Of a stretch of DNA of 64,000 nt, positions 1-9,358 are shown piece by piece. Numbering within the stretch: position 1 is the stretch's first letter; the number at the start of each line of letters is the position of its first letter. The stretch is taken from positions 372,001 to 436,000 of the forward strand of contig NZ_AUEA01000002.1 in NCBI RefSeq assembly GCF_000425745.1, written 5' to 3'. The notes beneath the pieces are model-generated. The model saw only the letters and a program-made list of their open reading frames with translations, was not told where the DNA came from and searched no databases. This DNA is from Pseudomonas cremoricolorata DSM 17059 = NBRC 16634 (GTDB taxonomy: Bacteria > Pseudomonadota > Gammaproteobacteria > Pseudomonadales > Pseudomonadaceae). The translations under genes and the position numbers were made by a program.

Positions 1-1
1 G

Positions 2-1102
2 CACTTCATCGTCGAGCGTCTCGAAGAGCGCGACATGCCGCTGGAGCTGGCGCTGCTGCCGGCCATCGAGAGCGCCTACAACCCCATGGCCTACTCGCGT
101 GCGCATGCCGTCGGCCTGTGGCAGTTCATTCCGTCCACCGGGCGCAGCTTCAACCTGCGTCAGACCCACTTCTACGATGGCCGACGCGACATCACCGCCT
201 CGACCAACGCCGCGCTGGACTACCTCAGCCGCCTGCACGACATGTTCAACGGCGACTGGCTGCTGGCACTGGCGGCCTACAACGCCGGCGAAGGCACGGT
301 GAGCCGGGCCATCGAACGCAACGAACGCCTGGGCCTGCCGACCGATTACTGGAACCTGCCACTGCCGCAGGAAACCCGTGACTACGTACCCAAGCTGCTG
401 GCCTTGTCGCAGATCGTCAACACCCCCGAAGCCTATGGCGTGAACCTCAGCCCGATCGCCAACCAGCCCTACTTCGAGGCAATCACGATCAATGAGCGGC
501 TCGACCTGTCGCGGGTAGCCGCCTTCGCCGACATCGACGAAGACGAACTGATCCAGCTCAACCCGGCCTTCAAGAAGCGCATGACCGTCGATGGTCCGCA
601 GCAGTTGCTGGTGCCGACGGCCAAGGCGCAGTTGTTGGCAGCCAGCCTGTCCAACCTGAATGCTGAACAGCTGGTCAGCCTGCAACCGAACAAGGCGGTC
701 TTCCAGGCCGCCCTCGCCGAAGCCCGGGCGCCGGCGGCGGCTCCAGCCGGTGCGCGCAGCTACCGGGTCAAGCGTGGCGACAACCTCGGCGCCATCGCCA
801 GGGCCAACCGCGTGTCGGTGCGTGACATCCAGCGCTGGAACCGTCTGTCGGGCAGCAGCCTCAGAGCCGGCCAGGTGCTTGCCCTGCGCGGCGCCAGTGC
901 ACCGAGCGCACCCAGTGCAGCAGCCAACCGTGTGGCCGCTGCGCAAACGCGCTCGACGCAATACAAGGTACGCAAGGGCGATTCGCTGTACCTGGTGGCC
1001 AAGCGCTTCAACGTAGAAATGCAGCACCTCAAGCGCTGGAATCCGCGCAGCGGCAAGGCGCTCAAACCCGGCCAGACCCTGACCGTCTACCTCGGCCACT
1101 GA
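2..1102 (+). CDS. mltD: Membrane-bound lytic murein transglycosylase D (5' end outside window)
   Basis: This enzyme cleaves the MurNAc-GlcNAc bond of peptidoglycan in the periplasm, leaving a 1,6-anhydro end. The frame is open to the left edge, so the signal peptide and start are missing and 366 residues are visible. The visible part begins inside the SLT catalytic domain: LALLPAIESAYNP carries the expected catalytic Glu, followed by the family motifs GLWQFIPSTGR and ALAAYNAGEG. Two LysM peptidoglycan-binding repeats follow at about visible residues 253-295 (YRVKRGDNLGAIARANRV) and 322-364 (YKVRKGDSLYLVAKRFNV). The order SLT then LysM repeats is that of MltD. A GC-rich hairpin without a T-tract lies downstream at 1138-1156. 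Confidence 0.93.
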   Translation, partial: HFIVERLEERDMPLELALLPAIESAYNPMAYSRAHAVGLWQFIPSTGRSFNLRQTHFYDGRRDITASTNAALDYLSRLHDMFNGDWLLALAAYNAGEGTVSRAIERNERLGLPTDYWNLPLPQETRDYVPKLLALSQIVNTPEAYGVNLSPIANQPYFEAITINERLDLSRVAAFADIDEDELIQLNPAFKKRMTVDGPQQLLVPTAKAQLLAASLSNLNAEQLVSLQPNKAVFQAALAEARAPAAAPAGARSYRVKRGDNLGAIARANRVSVRDIQRWNRLSGSSLRAGQVLALRGASAPSAPSAAANRVAAAQTRSTQYKVRKGDSLYLVAKRFNVEMQHLKRWNPRSGKALKPGQTLTVYLGH

Positions 1103-1137
1103 CACGCTTCGGGCAACACCGTGCCCGCTGTTCATCA

Positions 1138-1156
1138 CGCCCCGCCGCGCGGGGCG
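1138..1156. repeat. GC-rich hairpin after mltD
   Basis: CGCCCCGC-CGC-GCGGGGCG forms an eight-base stem with a three-base loop 35 bases after the mltD stop. There is no T-run, so it is at best an imperfect terminator. The rest of the 179-base gap shows no gene. Confidence 0.6.
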
Positions 1157-1281
1157 CAGATGCCCTCGCGCAATGCCGCGCCAGCCCTGGCGCAACGCCT
1201 TTCCGGGGTCTCTTTTTCCATCCCTGACAAGCTGTTACTGTAGCCCGACCCAAGCCCAACGCCTCTGGATCGGATGCCGAC

Positions 1282-3114
1282 TTGATACGTCCCCTCCTGC
1301 TGTCAATCAGCCTGGCCTTGAGCTTCCCTGCGGGCGCTACAGTGAGCGAAAGCCACGGATACGCGCAGTTCGGCACGCTCAAGTACCCAGCCAGCTTCAC
1401 CCACTTCGACTGGGTCAATCCGCAAGCGCCCAAGGGCGGCACGTTGCGCGCCATGGCCTTTGGCACCTTCGACACCCTCAACCCTTACACCTTCAAAGGC
1501 TCGAGCCCGGTCACCACGCCGAACTTCCAGCAGTACGGGGTCAGCGAGCTGAACGAAACGCTGATGGTCGGCACCGGCCAGTACGACCCTTCCGGTGACG
1601 AGCCGACCTCAAGCTATGGGTTGATCGCCCGCTCGGTGGAATACAGCGAAGACCGCAGTTGGGTGGTGTTCAACCTGCGCCCCCAGGCGCGCTTTCACGA
1701 TGGCAAGCCGATCACCGCGGCCGATGTGGCGTTTTCCTATCGCACCCTGCTCAAGCAAGGCCACCCGCTGTATCGCACCAACCTGCAGGAGGTGCAGCGC
1801 GTCGACATCCTCGGGCCGCTGCGCATCCGCTTCGTCTTCAAGCGCGCCGGCAACCCGCTGCTGATCCTGCGCCTGGGCGAGATGCCGGTATTGCCCAAGC
1901 ACTACTGGGAAAAGCGCGATTTCAAGGCCACCACCTTCGAGCCGCCGCTGGGCAGCGGGCCGTACCGCATCACCGAGGTGCAGCCCGGCCGGCGCCTGGT
2001 GTTCGAGCGGGTGAAGAACTACTGGGGCAAGGACCTGCCGGTCAATCGCGGCAAGTACAACTTCAACCGCGTGGAATTCGAGTTCTACCGCGACGCCACG
2101 GTGGCCTTCGAAGCGTTCAAGGCCGGCGAATTCGACATCTACATCGAGCATCAGGCGAAGAACTGGGCCAACGGCTACAACTTCCCTGCGGTGCGCCGTG
2201 GCCAGGTGATCAAGGCGCAGATTCCGCACCGTATTCCCACCCAGACCCAAGGGCTGTTCATGAACAGCCGCCGCGCGCCGTTCGACAACCCCGACCTGCG
2301 CCAGGCGCTGGGGCTGATGCTCGATTTCGAGTGGACCAACCGCGCACTGTTCAGCAGTGCCTATCAGCGCTCGACCAGCTATTACCCCAACAGCGAGTTC
2401 GCCGCGACCGGGCTGCCGGTGGGCAAGGAATGGCTGCTGCTCAAGCCGTTCCGCGACCAGTTGCCGCCCAAGCTGTTCACCGAGCCCTATCAGGTCAGCC
2501 AGACCGAAGGCAGCGGCATCCGCCGGCAAACCCTGCGTGAAGCGCTGGGCCTGTTCGCCAAGGCCGGTTACCGCCTCGACGGCCAGCGCCTGGTGGACGC
2601 CAGGGGCCGGCAATTGCGCCTGGAAATTCTGCTGGTCAATCCGAATCTGGAGCGCATCTTCCAGCCGTACGTGGAAAACCTCGCCAGCATCGGCATCGCC
2701 GCCGGGCTGCGCACGGTCGATCGCGCGCAGTACAAGCAGCGCCTGGACCAGTTCGATTTCGACATGATTCTGATGACCCTCGGCCAGACCCTCAGCCCGG
2801 GCCTCGAGCAGTGGCAGTACTTCCACTCGAGCCAGGCCTCGATCAAGGGCAGCAAGAACTACGCAGGGGTCAACGACCCGGTGGTCGATCACCTGCTCGA
2901 CACCCTGCTGGCTGCGCCGAGCCGCGATGACCAGGTCGCCGCTGCGCGTGCCCTGGACCGCGTGCTGTTGTGGCACAACTACATGATTCCCAACTGGTAT
3001 CTCGATAATCACCGCCTGGCGTACCGCAACCGCTTCGCCTTCGTCGCCACGCCGCCCTATACCCTCGGGCTGAACAGCTGGTGGCTCAAGAAGACTCCGG
3101 AGAAATCCCCATGA
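1282..3114 (+). CDS. yejA: Periplasmic solute-binding protein of a YejABEF-type peptide ABC importer (first paralogue)
   Basis: This 610-residue protein is an extracellular solute-binding protein of family 5 (SBP_bac_5, oligopeptide/microcin C class). It has an N-terminal signal peptide (MIRPLLLSISLALSFPAGA) and the family phrases APKGGTLRAMAFGTFDTLNPY near residue 55 and GSGPYRI near residue 220. The start is TTG at 1282: the nearby ATG at 1274 stops after three codons, and the signal peptide begins at the TTG. It is followed by a second, similar binding protein whose start overlaps its stop as ATGA, so both belong to one operon with the permeases and ATPase. The substrate cannot be read from the sequence; yej systems take up short peptides and peptidyl antibiotics such as microcin C. 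Confidence 0.85.
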   Translation: MIRPLLLSISLALSFPAGATVSESHGYAQFGTLKYPASFTHFDWVNPQAPKGGTLRAMAFGTFDTLNPYTFKGSSPVTTPNFQQYGVSELNETLMVGTGQYDPSGDEPTSSYGLIARSVEYSEDRSWVVFNLRPQARFHDGKPITAADVAFSYRTLLKQGHPLYRTNLQEVQRVDILGPLRIRFVFKRAGNPLLILRLGEMPVLPKHYWEKRDFKATTFEPPLGSGPYRITEVQPGRRLVFERVKNYWGKDLPVNRGKYNFNRVEFEFYRDATVAFEAFKAGEFDIYIEHQAKNWANGYNFPAVRRGQVIKAQIPHRIPTQTQGLFMNSRRAPFDNPDLRQALGLMLDFEWTNRALFSSAYQRSTSYYPNSEFAATGLPVGKEWLLLKPFRDQLPPKLFTEPYQVSQTEGSGIRRQTLREALGLFAKAGYRLDGQRLVDARGRQLRLEILLVNPNLERIFQPYVENLASIGIAAGLRTVDRAQYKQRLDQFDFDMILMTLGQTLSPGLEQWQYFHSSQASIKGSKNYAGVNDPVVDHLLDTLLAAPSRDDQVAAARALDRVLLWHNYMIPNWYLDNHRLAYRNRFAFVATPPYTLGLNSWWLKKTPEKSP

Positions 3115-4952
3115 TGCCCATCCACCGCCTCGGCGCACTGGCCGCAGGCCTGTTGCTCGCCTGCCTGGCGCTGCCCGGCGTGGCCGCCCCGCAGCACGCC
3201 CTGACCCTGTATGACGAGCCGCCCAAGTACCCGGCCGACTTCAAGCACCTCGACTACGTCAACCCCAAGGCGCCCAAGGGCGGCACCTTCCGCCAGTCCA
3301 GCTTCGGCAGCTTCGACAGCCTCAACCCATACATCACCAAGGGCGTGCCGGCCGATGGCATCGAGCTGATCTACGACACCCTGATGACCCAGAGCCGTGA
3401 CGAGCCGTTCACCGAATACGGCCTGGTCGCCGGCAAGATCGAAAAGGCCCCGGACAACACCTGGGTGCGCTTCTACCTGCGCCCGGAAGCGCGTTTCCAC
3501 GACGGCCAGCCGATGCGTGCCGAGGATGTGGTGTTTTCCTTCAATGCGCTGACCAAACAGGGCTCGCCGCTGTACCGCCAGTACTACGCCGACGTGACCC
3601 AGGTGGTGGCGGAAACGCCGTTGCAGGTGCGCTTCGACTTCAAGCACGGCGGCAACCGCGAGCTGCCGATGATCCTCGGCCAGCTGCCGGTGCTGCCCAA
3701 GCACTGGTACGCCGAGCGGGATTTCACCCACGCCAGCCTCGAATTGCCATTGGGCAGCGGGCCGTACCGGGTCGCCCAGGTCAAGCCGGGGCGCTCGATT
3801 CGCTATGAGCGGGTCAAGGACTACTGGGCCAAGGACCTGCCGATCAATGTCGGCCAGTACAACTTCGACGCCATGACCTTCGACGTCTACCGCGACAACG
3901 TGGTGGCCCTGGAAGGGCTCAAGGCCGGGCAGTTCGATTTCCGCGAAGAGCGCACGGCGAAAAGCTGGGCCACGGCCTACAACACTCCCGCGGTGCGCGA
4001 TGGCCGGCTGATCCGCGAAGAGCTGCCCAATGGCAACCCGTCCGGCATGCAGGGCTTCGTCTTCAACCTGCGCCGACCGATTTTCCAGGACATCCGCGTA
4101 CGTGAAGCGCTGAGCCAACTGTTCGATTTCGAGTGGACCAACAAGCAGCTGTTCAACGGTGCCTACAAGCGCACCAACAGCTATTTCGAGAACTCCGACA
4201 TGGCCGCCCGCGGCGCGCCCAGCGATGCCGAGCGGGCGATTCTCGAACCGCTGCGCGGGAAGATTCCCGAGCGTGCCCTGACCACCGCCTTCAGCACGCC
4301 GGTCACCGACGCCAGCGGCATGATCCGCGAGCAGCAGCGCACCGCCTATCACCTGCTGCAGGAGGCCGGCTGGAAGATCGTCGACGACAAGATGGTCGAT
4401 GCTCAGGGTAAGCCTGTGACCATCGAGTTTCTGCTCGCCCAGCCAGACATCGAGCGCGTGCTGCTGCCGTTCAAGCGCAACCTGGCCGAACTGGGCATAG
4501 ACCTGGTGATTCGCCGGGTCGATGTCTCGCAGTTCATCACCCGCATTCGTCTGCGTGATTTCGACATGATGATCGGCAGCTTCCCGCAGTCCAGCTCGCC
4601 GGGCAACGAACAGCGCGAGTACTGGTCGAGCGTGTCGGCCGACAACCCCGGCAGCCGCAACTACATCGGCCTGCGCGACCCGGCCATCGACCAGTTGGTG
4701 GAGTCGCTGATCAACGCCGACTCGCGCCAGTCGCTGATCGAGCACGCCCACGCCCTGGACCGTGCCCTGCTGTGGGGCTTCTACGTGATTCCCAACTGGT
4801 ACATCAGCACCTACCGGGTGGCGTACTGGAACCACATCGGCCACCCCGAGGTGTCGCCGACTTTCGACCTGGGCATCAACACCTGGTGGATCAAGCCGGA
4901 CGTCACCCCGGCGGTGAGCCAAGCCACCCCGCCGCCTGCCGAGGGCAACTGA
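3111..4952 (+). CDS. yejA: Periplasmic solute-binding protein of the same importer (second paralogue)
   Basis: This is a second SBP_bac_5 protein of 613 residues, clearly paralogous to the gene before it: compare [21 protein letters not shown] here with the matching phrase there. A signal peptide starts at [21 protein letters not shown] chose the ATG at 3111, which overlaps the previous stop (ATGA), over the in-frame GTG at 3081 because the latter would add ten polar residues before the signal peptide. The next gene starts one base after the stop. Two binding proteins served by one permease pair would widen the range of peptides taken up. Which one corresponds to enterobacterial YejA cannot be decided here. 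Confidence 0.85.
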   Translation: MMPIHRLGALAAGLLLACLALPGVAAPQHALTLYDEPPKYPADFKHLDYVNPKAPKGGTFRQSSFGSFDSLNPYITKGVPADGIELIYDTLMTQSRDEPFTEYGLVAGKIEKAPDNTWVRFYLRPEARFHDGQPMRAEDVVFSFNALTKQGSPLYRQYYADVTQVVAETPLQVRFDFKHGGNRELPMILGQLPVLPKHWYAERDFTHASLELPLGSGPYRVAQVKPGRSIRYERVKDYWAKDLPINVGQYNFDAMTFDVYRDNVVALEGLKAGQFDFREERTAKSWATAYNTPAVRDGRLIREELPNGNPSGMQGFVFNLRRPIFQDIRVREALSQLFDFEWTNKQLFNGAYKRTNSYFENSDMAARGAPSDAERAILEPLRGKIPERALTTAFSTPVTDASGMIREQQRTAYHLLQEAGWKIVDDKMVDAQGKPVTIEFLLAQPDIERVLLPFKRNLAELGIDLVIRRVDVSQFITRIRLRDFDMMIGSFPQSSSPGNEQREYWSSVSADNPGSRNYIGLRDPAIDQLVESLINADSRQSLIEHAHALDRALLWGFYVIPNWYISTYRVAYWNHIGHPEVSPTFDLGINTWWIKPDVTPAVSQATPPPAEGN

Positions 4953-4953
4953 C

Positions 4954-6027
4954 ATGCTGGCCTATACCCTGCGGCGCCTGCTGCTGATCATTCCGACTCT
5001 GCTGGGCATCCTGGTCATCAACTTCATCATCGTCCAGGCCGCGCCGGGTGGCCCGGTCGAGCAGATGATCGCCAAGCTCGAAGGCTTCGAAGGCGCCACC
5101 AGCCGCATTGCCGGCGGCGGCGCGGAAGTCTCGGTGGCCGGCTCCAACTACCGTGGCGCGCAAGGCCTGGACCCGGCGCTGATCGCCGAGATCGAGCACA
5201 TGTACGGCTTCGACAAGCCAGCCCCGGAACGCCTGTGGATCATGATCAAGAACTACGCCACGCTGGATTTCGGCGACAGCTTCTTCCGCGATGCCAAAGT
5301 CATCGACCTGATCATGGAAAAGATGCCGGTGTCGATCTCGCTGGGGCTGTGGAGCACCCTGATCATGTACCTGGTGTCGATCCCGCTGGGCATCGCCAAG
5401 GCGGTGCGCCACGGCAGCCACTTCGATGTCTGGACCAGCTCGGCGATCATCGTCGGCTACGCCATTCCGGCGTTCCTGTTCGCCATTCTGCTGATCGTGC
5501 TGTTCGCAGGTGGCAGCTATTTCGACTGGTTCCCGTTGCGCGGGCTGACCTCGAACAACTTCGATGAGCTGTCGACCACGGGCAAGGTGCTGGACTACTT
5601 CTGGCACCTGGTGCTGCCGATCACCGCGCTGGTGATCGGCAACTTCGCCACCATGACCCTGCTGACCAAGAACAGCTTTCTCGACGAGATCAACAAGCAG
5701 TACGTGGTCACCGCCAAGGCCAAGGGCCTGAGCCGTTCGCGGGTGCTCTACGGCCATGTGTTCCGCAACGCCATGCTGCTGGTGATCGCCGGCTTTCCGT
5801 CGGCGTTCATCAGCATCTTCTTCACCGGCTCCTTGCTGATCGAGGTGATCTTCTCGCTCGACGGCCTGGGCCTGATGAGCTTCGAGGCGGCGATCAACCG
5901 CGACTACCCGGTAGTCTTCGGCACCCTGTTCATCTTCACCCTGCTCGGGCTGGTGGTGAAACTGATCGGCGACCTGACCTACACCCTGGTCGATCCACGC
6001 ATCGACTTCGCCAGCAGGAAGCACTGA
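4954..6027 (+). CDS. yejB: ABC importer permease YejB
   Basis: This 357-residue inner-membrane permease belongs to the DppB/OppB class. The first membrane segment is [29 protein letters not shown], whose APGGP is characteristic of YejB. A long periplasmic loop (about residues 40-130) is followed by a cluster of membrane segments. The cytoplasmic coupling loop that docks on the ATPase is [20 protein letters not shown] (about residues 248-267). It lies one base after the second binding protein and one base before yejE, as expected for a coupled operon. Confidence 0.92.
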   Translation: MLAYTLRRLLLIIPTLLGILVINFIIVQAAPGGPVEQMIAKLEGFEGATSRIAGGGAEVSVAGSNYRGAQGLDPALIAEIEHMYGFDKPAPERLWIMIKNYATLDFGDSFFRDAKVIDLIMEKMPVSISLGLWSTLIMYLVSIPLGIAKAVRHGSHFDVWTSSAIIVGYAIPAFLFAILLIVLFAGGSYFDWFPLRGLTSNNFDELSTTGKVLDYFWHLVLPITALVIGNFATMTLLTKNSFLDEINKQYVVTAKAKGLSRSRVLYGHVFRNAMLLVIAGFPSAFISIFFTGSLLIEVIFSLDGLGLMSFEAAINRDYPVVFGTLFIFTLLGLVVKLIGDLTYTLVDPRIDFASRKH

Positions 6028-6028
6028 C

Positions 6029-7048
6029 ATGGCCCTTTCTCCTCTCAACCGGCGGCGCTTCGAGCGCTTCAAGGCCAATCGTCGCGGCTGGTGGTCGCTG
6101 TGGCTGTTCCTGATTCTGTTCGGCCTGAGCCTGGGCGCCGAGCTGATCGCCAACGACAAGCCGATTGCCGTGCACTACGACGACCAGTGGTACTTCCCGG
6201 CCTTCAAGCGCTACCCGGAAACCACCTTCGGCGGCGAATTCCCCCTGGAAGCCAACTACAAGAGCCCGTACATCCGCGAACTGCTGGCCAAGCACGATGC
6301 CTGGGTGCTGTGGGCGCCGGTGCCGTTCAGCTACCAGAGCATCAACTACGACCTCAAGGTTCCGGCCCCGGGGCCGCCGTCGCTGGATAACTGGCTGGGC
6401 ACCGACGACCAGGGCCGTGACGTGCTGGCGCGGGTGATCTACGGCTTTCGCATTTCCGTGCTGTTCGCCCTGACCCTGACCCTGGCCAGCTCGGTGATCG
6501 GCGTCATCGCCGGCGCCTTGCAGGGCTACTACGGCGGCTGGGTCGACCTGGCCGGCCAGCGTTTTCTGGAAATCTGGTCGGGCCTTCCGGTGCTGTACCT
6601 GCTGATCATTCTCGCAAGCTTCGTGCAGCCGAATTTCTGGTGGCTGCTGGGCATCATGCTGCTGTTCTCGTGGATGAGCCTGGTGGATGTGGTGCGCGCC
6701 GAGTTCCTGCGCGGGCGCAACCTGGAATACGTGCGCGCCGCCCGCGCGCTGGGCATGGGCGATGGCTCGATCATGTACCGGCACATCCTGCCCAACGCGA
6801 TGATCTCGACCATGACCTTCCTGCCGTTCATCCTCACCGGCGCCATCGGCACCCTCACCGCACTGGATTTTCTCGGCTTCGGCCTGCCCGCCGGGGCGCC
6901 TTCGCTGGGCGAACTGGTGGCCCAGGGCAAGTCCAACCTGCAAGCGCCCTGGCTGGGCATCAGCGCCTTCGCCGTGCTGGCGGTGATGCTCAGCCTGCTG
7001 GTGTTCATCGGCGAATCCGCCCGCGATGCCTTCGATCCGAGGAAATGA
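6029..7048 (+). CDS. yejE: ABC importer permease YejE
   Basis: This 339-residue permease belongs to the DppC/OppC class and is the partner of YejB. A short cytoplasmic N-terminus (LNRRRFERFKANRRGWWSLW) precedes the first membrane segment. A periplasmic stretch of about 100 residues follows, then LGTDDQGRDVLARVIYGFR, the usual start of the binding-protein-dependent transport domain. The coupling loop EYVRAARALGMGDGSIMYRH is near residue 232. YejE ends at 7048 and the ATPase starts at 7050. Confidence 0.92.
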   Translation: MALSPLNRRRFERFKANRRGWWSLWLFLILFGLSLGAELIANDKPIAVHYDDQWYFPAFKRYPETTFGGEFPLEANYKSPYIRELLAKHDAWVLWAPVPFSYQSINYDLKVPAPGPPSLDNWLGTDDQGRDVLARVIYGFRISVLFALTLTLASSVIGVIAGALQGYYGGWVDLAGQRFLEIWSGLPVLYLLIILASFVQPNFWWLLGIMLLFSWMSLVDVVRAEFLRGRNLEYVRAARALGMGDGSIMYRHILPNAMISTMTFLPFILTGAIGTLTALDFLGFGLPAGAPSLGELVAQGKSNLQAPWLGISAFAVLAVMLSLLVFIGESARDAFDPRK

Positions 7049-7049
7049 C

Positions 7050-8660
7050 ATGAATGAACAGACCCTGATCGAAGTCCGCGACCTGGCGGTGGAGTTCGTC
7101 ACCGGCGAGCAGGTCAACCGCGTGGTCGATGGCATCAGTTTCGACATCCGCAAGGGCGAGACCCTGGCGCTGGTCGGCGAAAGTGGCTCGGGCAAGTCGG
7201 TCACGGCGCATTCGATTCTGCGCCTGCTGCCCTACCCGCTGGCGCGCCACCCCAGTGGCAGCATCCGCTACCAGGGCCAGGACCTGCTGCACCTGGGCGA
7301 AAAGCCCATGCAGCGCATCCGCGGCAATCGCATCGCGATGATCTTCCAGGAGCCGATGACCTCGCTCAATCCGCTGCACAACATCGAAAAACAGATCAAC
7401 GAAATCCTCCTGCTGCACAAGGGCCTGACCGGCAAGCAGGCCACCGCGCGCACCCTCGAGCTGCTCGAACTGGTCGGCATTCCCGAACCTGCCAAGCGCC
7501 TCAAGGCCCTGCCCCACGAGTTGTCCGGTGGTCAGCGCCAGCGGGTGATGATCGCCATGGCCCTGGCCAACGAGCCGGAGCTGTTGATCGCCGACGAGCC
7601 GACCACCGCGCTCGACGTCACCGTGCAGATGAAAATTCTCGAACTGCTGAAATCGTTGCAGGCGCGCCTGGGCATGGCGCTGCTGCTGATCAGCCACGAC
7701 CTTAACCTGGTGCGGCGCATCGCCCACCGGGTGTGCGTGATGCAGCAGGGGCAGATCGTCGAGCAGGCCGATTGCGCAACCCTGTTCAGCGCCCCGCAGC
7801 ATCCGTACACGCAGATGCTGATCAACGCCGAGCCCAGTGGCGCGCCGGCCAGCACTGCGGTCGGCCCGGCGCTGCTGGAGGTCGATGCGCTGAAGGTGTG
7901 GTTCCCGATCAAGCAGGGCCTGCTGCGGCGCACGGTCGACCACGTCAAGGCGGTGGATGGCGTGGGCTTCAGCCTGCCCCAGGGGCAGACCCTGGGCATC
8001 GTCGGTGAGAGCGGTTCGGGCAAGTCGACCCTGGGCCTGGCGATCTTGCGATTGATCGCGAGCGAAGGCAGCATCCGCTTCGACGGCCATGCCCTCGATG
8101 GCCTCGACCAGCGCCAGGTGCGGCCGTTGCGCCGGCAAATGCAGGTGGTGTTCCAGGATCCGTTCGGCAGCCTCAGCCCGCGCATGAGCGTGGCCGATAT
8201 CGTCGGCGAAGGCTTGCACATCCACCGCATCGGCACGGCCGAGGAACGCGAAGCGGCAATCATCGCGGCGTTGCAGGAAGTCGGCCTTGATCCTGCCAGC
8301 CGTCACCGTTATCCCCACGAGTTCTCCGGCGGCCAACGCCAGCGCATCGCCATCGCCCGCGCCCTGGTGCTCAAGCCGGCGCTGATTCTGCTCGACGAGC
8401 CGACCTCGGCCCTCGACCGCACGGTGCAGCGCCAGGTGGTGGAGCTGCTGCGCTCGCTGCAGCTGAAATACAACCTCACTTACCTGTTCATCAGCCACGA
8501 CCTGGCGGTGGTCAAGGCGCTCAGCCATCAGTTGATGGTGATCAAGCAAGGTCAGGTGGTCGAGCAAGGCGCGGCCCACGAGATCTTCCGCGACCCGCAG
8601 CACCCCTACACGCGGCAGTTGCTGGCGGCAGCGTTCCTCGAGCCTGCCAGCGAGGCTTAA
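7050..8660 (+). CDS. yejF: ABC importer double ATPase YejF
   Basis: This 536-residue protein holds two complete ATP-binding domains in one chain, the form typical of YejF. Domain 1 has Walker [12 protein letters not shown] (about residue 37), signature [15 protein letters not shown] and Walker [14 protein letters not shown]. Domain 2 has Walker [12 protein letters not shown] (about residue 319), signature [15 protein letters not shown] and Walker [15 protein letters not shown] use the ATG at 7050 ([12 protein letters not shown]), one base after yejE, rather than the upstream in-frame start at 7026 that would overlap yejE. Its stop codon overlaps the stop of the convergent kdpE. Confidence 0.92.
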   Translation: MNEQTLIEVRDLAVEFVTGEQVNRVVDGISFDIRKGETLALVGESGSGKSVTAHSILRLLPYPLARHPSGSIRYQGQDLLHLGEKPMQRIRGNRIAMIFQEPMTSLNPLHNIEKQINEILLLHKGLTGKQATARTLELLELVGIPEPAKRLKALPHELSGGQRQRVMIAMALANEPELLIADEPTTALDVTVQMKILELLKSLQARLGMALLLISHDLNLVRRIAHRVCVMQQGQIVEQADCATLFSAPQHPYTQMLINAEPSGAPASTAVGPALLEVDALKVWFPIKQGLLRRTVDHVKAVDGVGFSLPQGQTLGIVGESGSGKSTLGLAILRLIASEGSIRFDGHALDGLDQRQVRPLRRQMQVVFQDPFGSLSPRMSVADIVGEGLHIHRIGTAEEREAAIIAALQEVGLDPASRHRYPHEFSGGQRQRIAIARALVLKPALILLDEPTSALDRTVQRQVVELLRSLQLKYNLTYLFISHDLAVVKALSHQLMVIKQGQVVEQGAAHEIFRDPQHPYTRQLLAAAFLEPASEA

Positions 8661-9358
8661 TCGCTCAACAGGCGATAGCCGACACCCACCTCAGTGACGA
8701 TGAAACGCGGCGCCGCCGGGTCGTCACCGAGCTTTTGCCGCAGGTGGCCGACCACGATGCGCAGGTAATGGGTGTCGTGGACATGGCTCGGGCCCCAGAT
8801 ATCCTTGAGCAACTGCTGCTGGGTGATGACCCGCCCCGGATGCCGCGCCAGTTGCGCCAGCAACGCGTACTCCTTGCGGGTCAACTCGACGTCACAACCG
8901 TCGAGGCTGACCTTGCGCAGGGCCAGGTCGATGCTCAGCGGGCCTAGGCGCAGCAGCGGCTCGCCGCCGCCACTTGGCGTGGTCGCGGCGGCGGCCTGAC
9001 GCAGCAAGGCGCGCACCCGGGCGAGAAATTCCTGAATGCCGAAGGGCTTGGTCACGTAGTCGTTGGCGCCACCGTCGAGGGCATCGACCTTCTGCACCTC
9101 ACTGGCGCGCACCGACAGCACCATCACCGGCACCGCGCTCCATTCACGCAGTTCACGCAGCACCTGCTGGCCGTCCATGTCCGGCAGGCCGAGGTCGAGC
9201 ACTATCAGGTCGGGACGCGCCAGCGCTGCCTGCGCCAGGCCTTCCCGGCCGGTGGCGGCCTCGACCACCTGGTAGCCCTGCGAGCACAGGCTGATGCGCA
9301 GAAACTTGCGAATCTGCGGCTCGTCGTCGATCACCAGCAAGGTGGCAGGTAGGCTCAT
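8657..9358 (-). CDS. kdpE: KdpE response regulator of the K+-transport operon
   Basis: This 233-residue OmpR-family regulator activates kdpFABC when external K+ is low or turgor falls. The receiver domain (residues 1-118) has the acidic pair Asp11-Asp12, the phospho-acceptor Asp55 in VLDLGLPD and the conserved Lys in VTKPFG. The winged-helix DNA-binding domain follows (about 130-232, with VELTRKEYALLAQLARHPG). Its start overlaps the kdpD stop by four bases, which suggests translational coupling with its sensor. Its stop is shared tail to tail with the yej operon. Confidence 0.95.
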   Translation of the reverse strand: MSLPATLLVIDDEPQIRKFLRISLCSQGYQVVEAATGREGLAQAALARPDLIVLDLGLPDMDGQQVLRELREWSAVPVMVLSVRASEVQKVDALDGGANDYVTKPFGIQEFLARVRALLRQAAAATTPSGGGEPLLRLGPLSIDLALRKVSLDGCDVELTRKEYALLAQLARHPGRVITQQQLLKDIWGPSHVHDTHYLRIVVGHLRQKLGDDPAAPRFIVTEVGVGYRLLSD

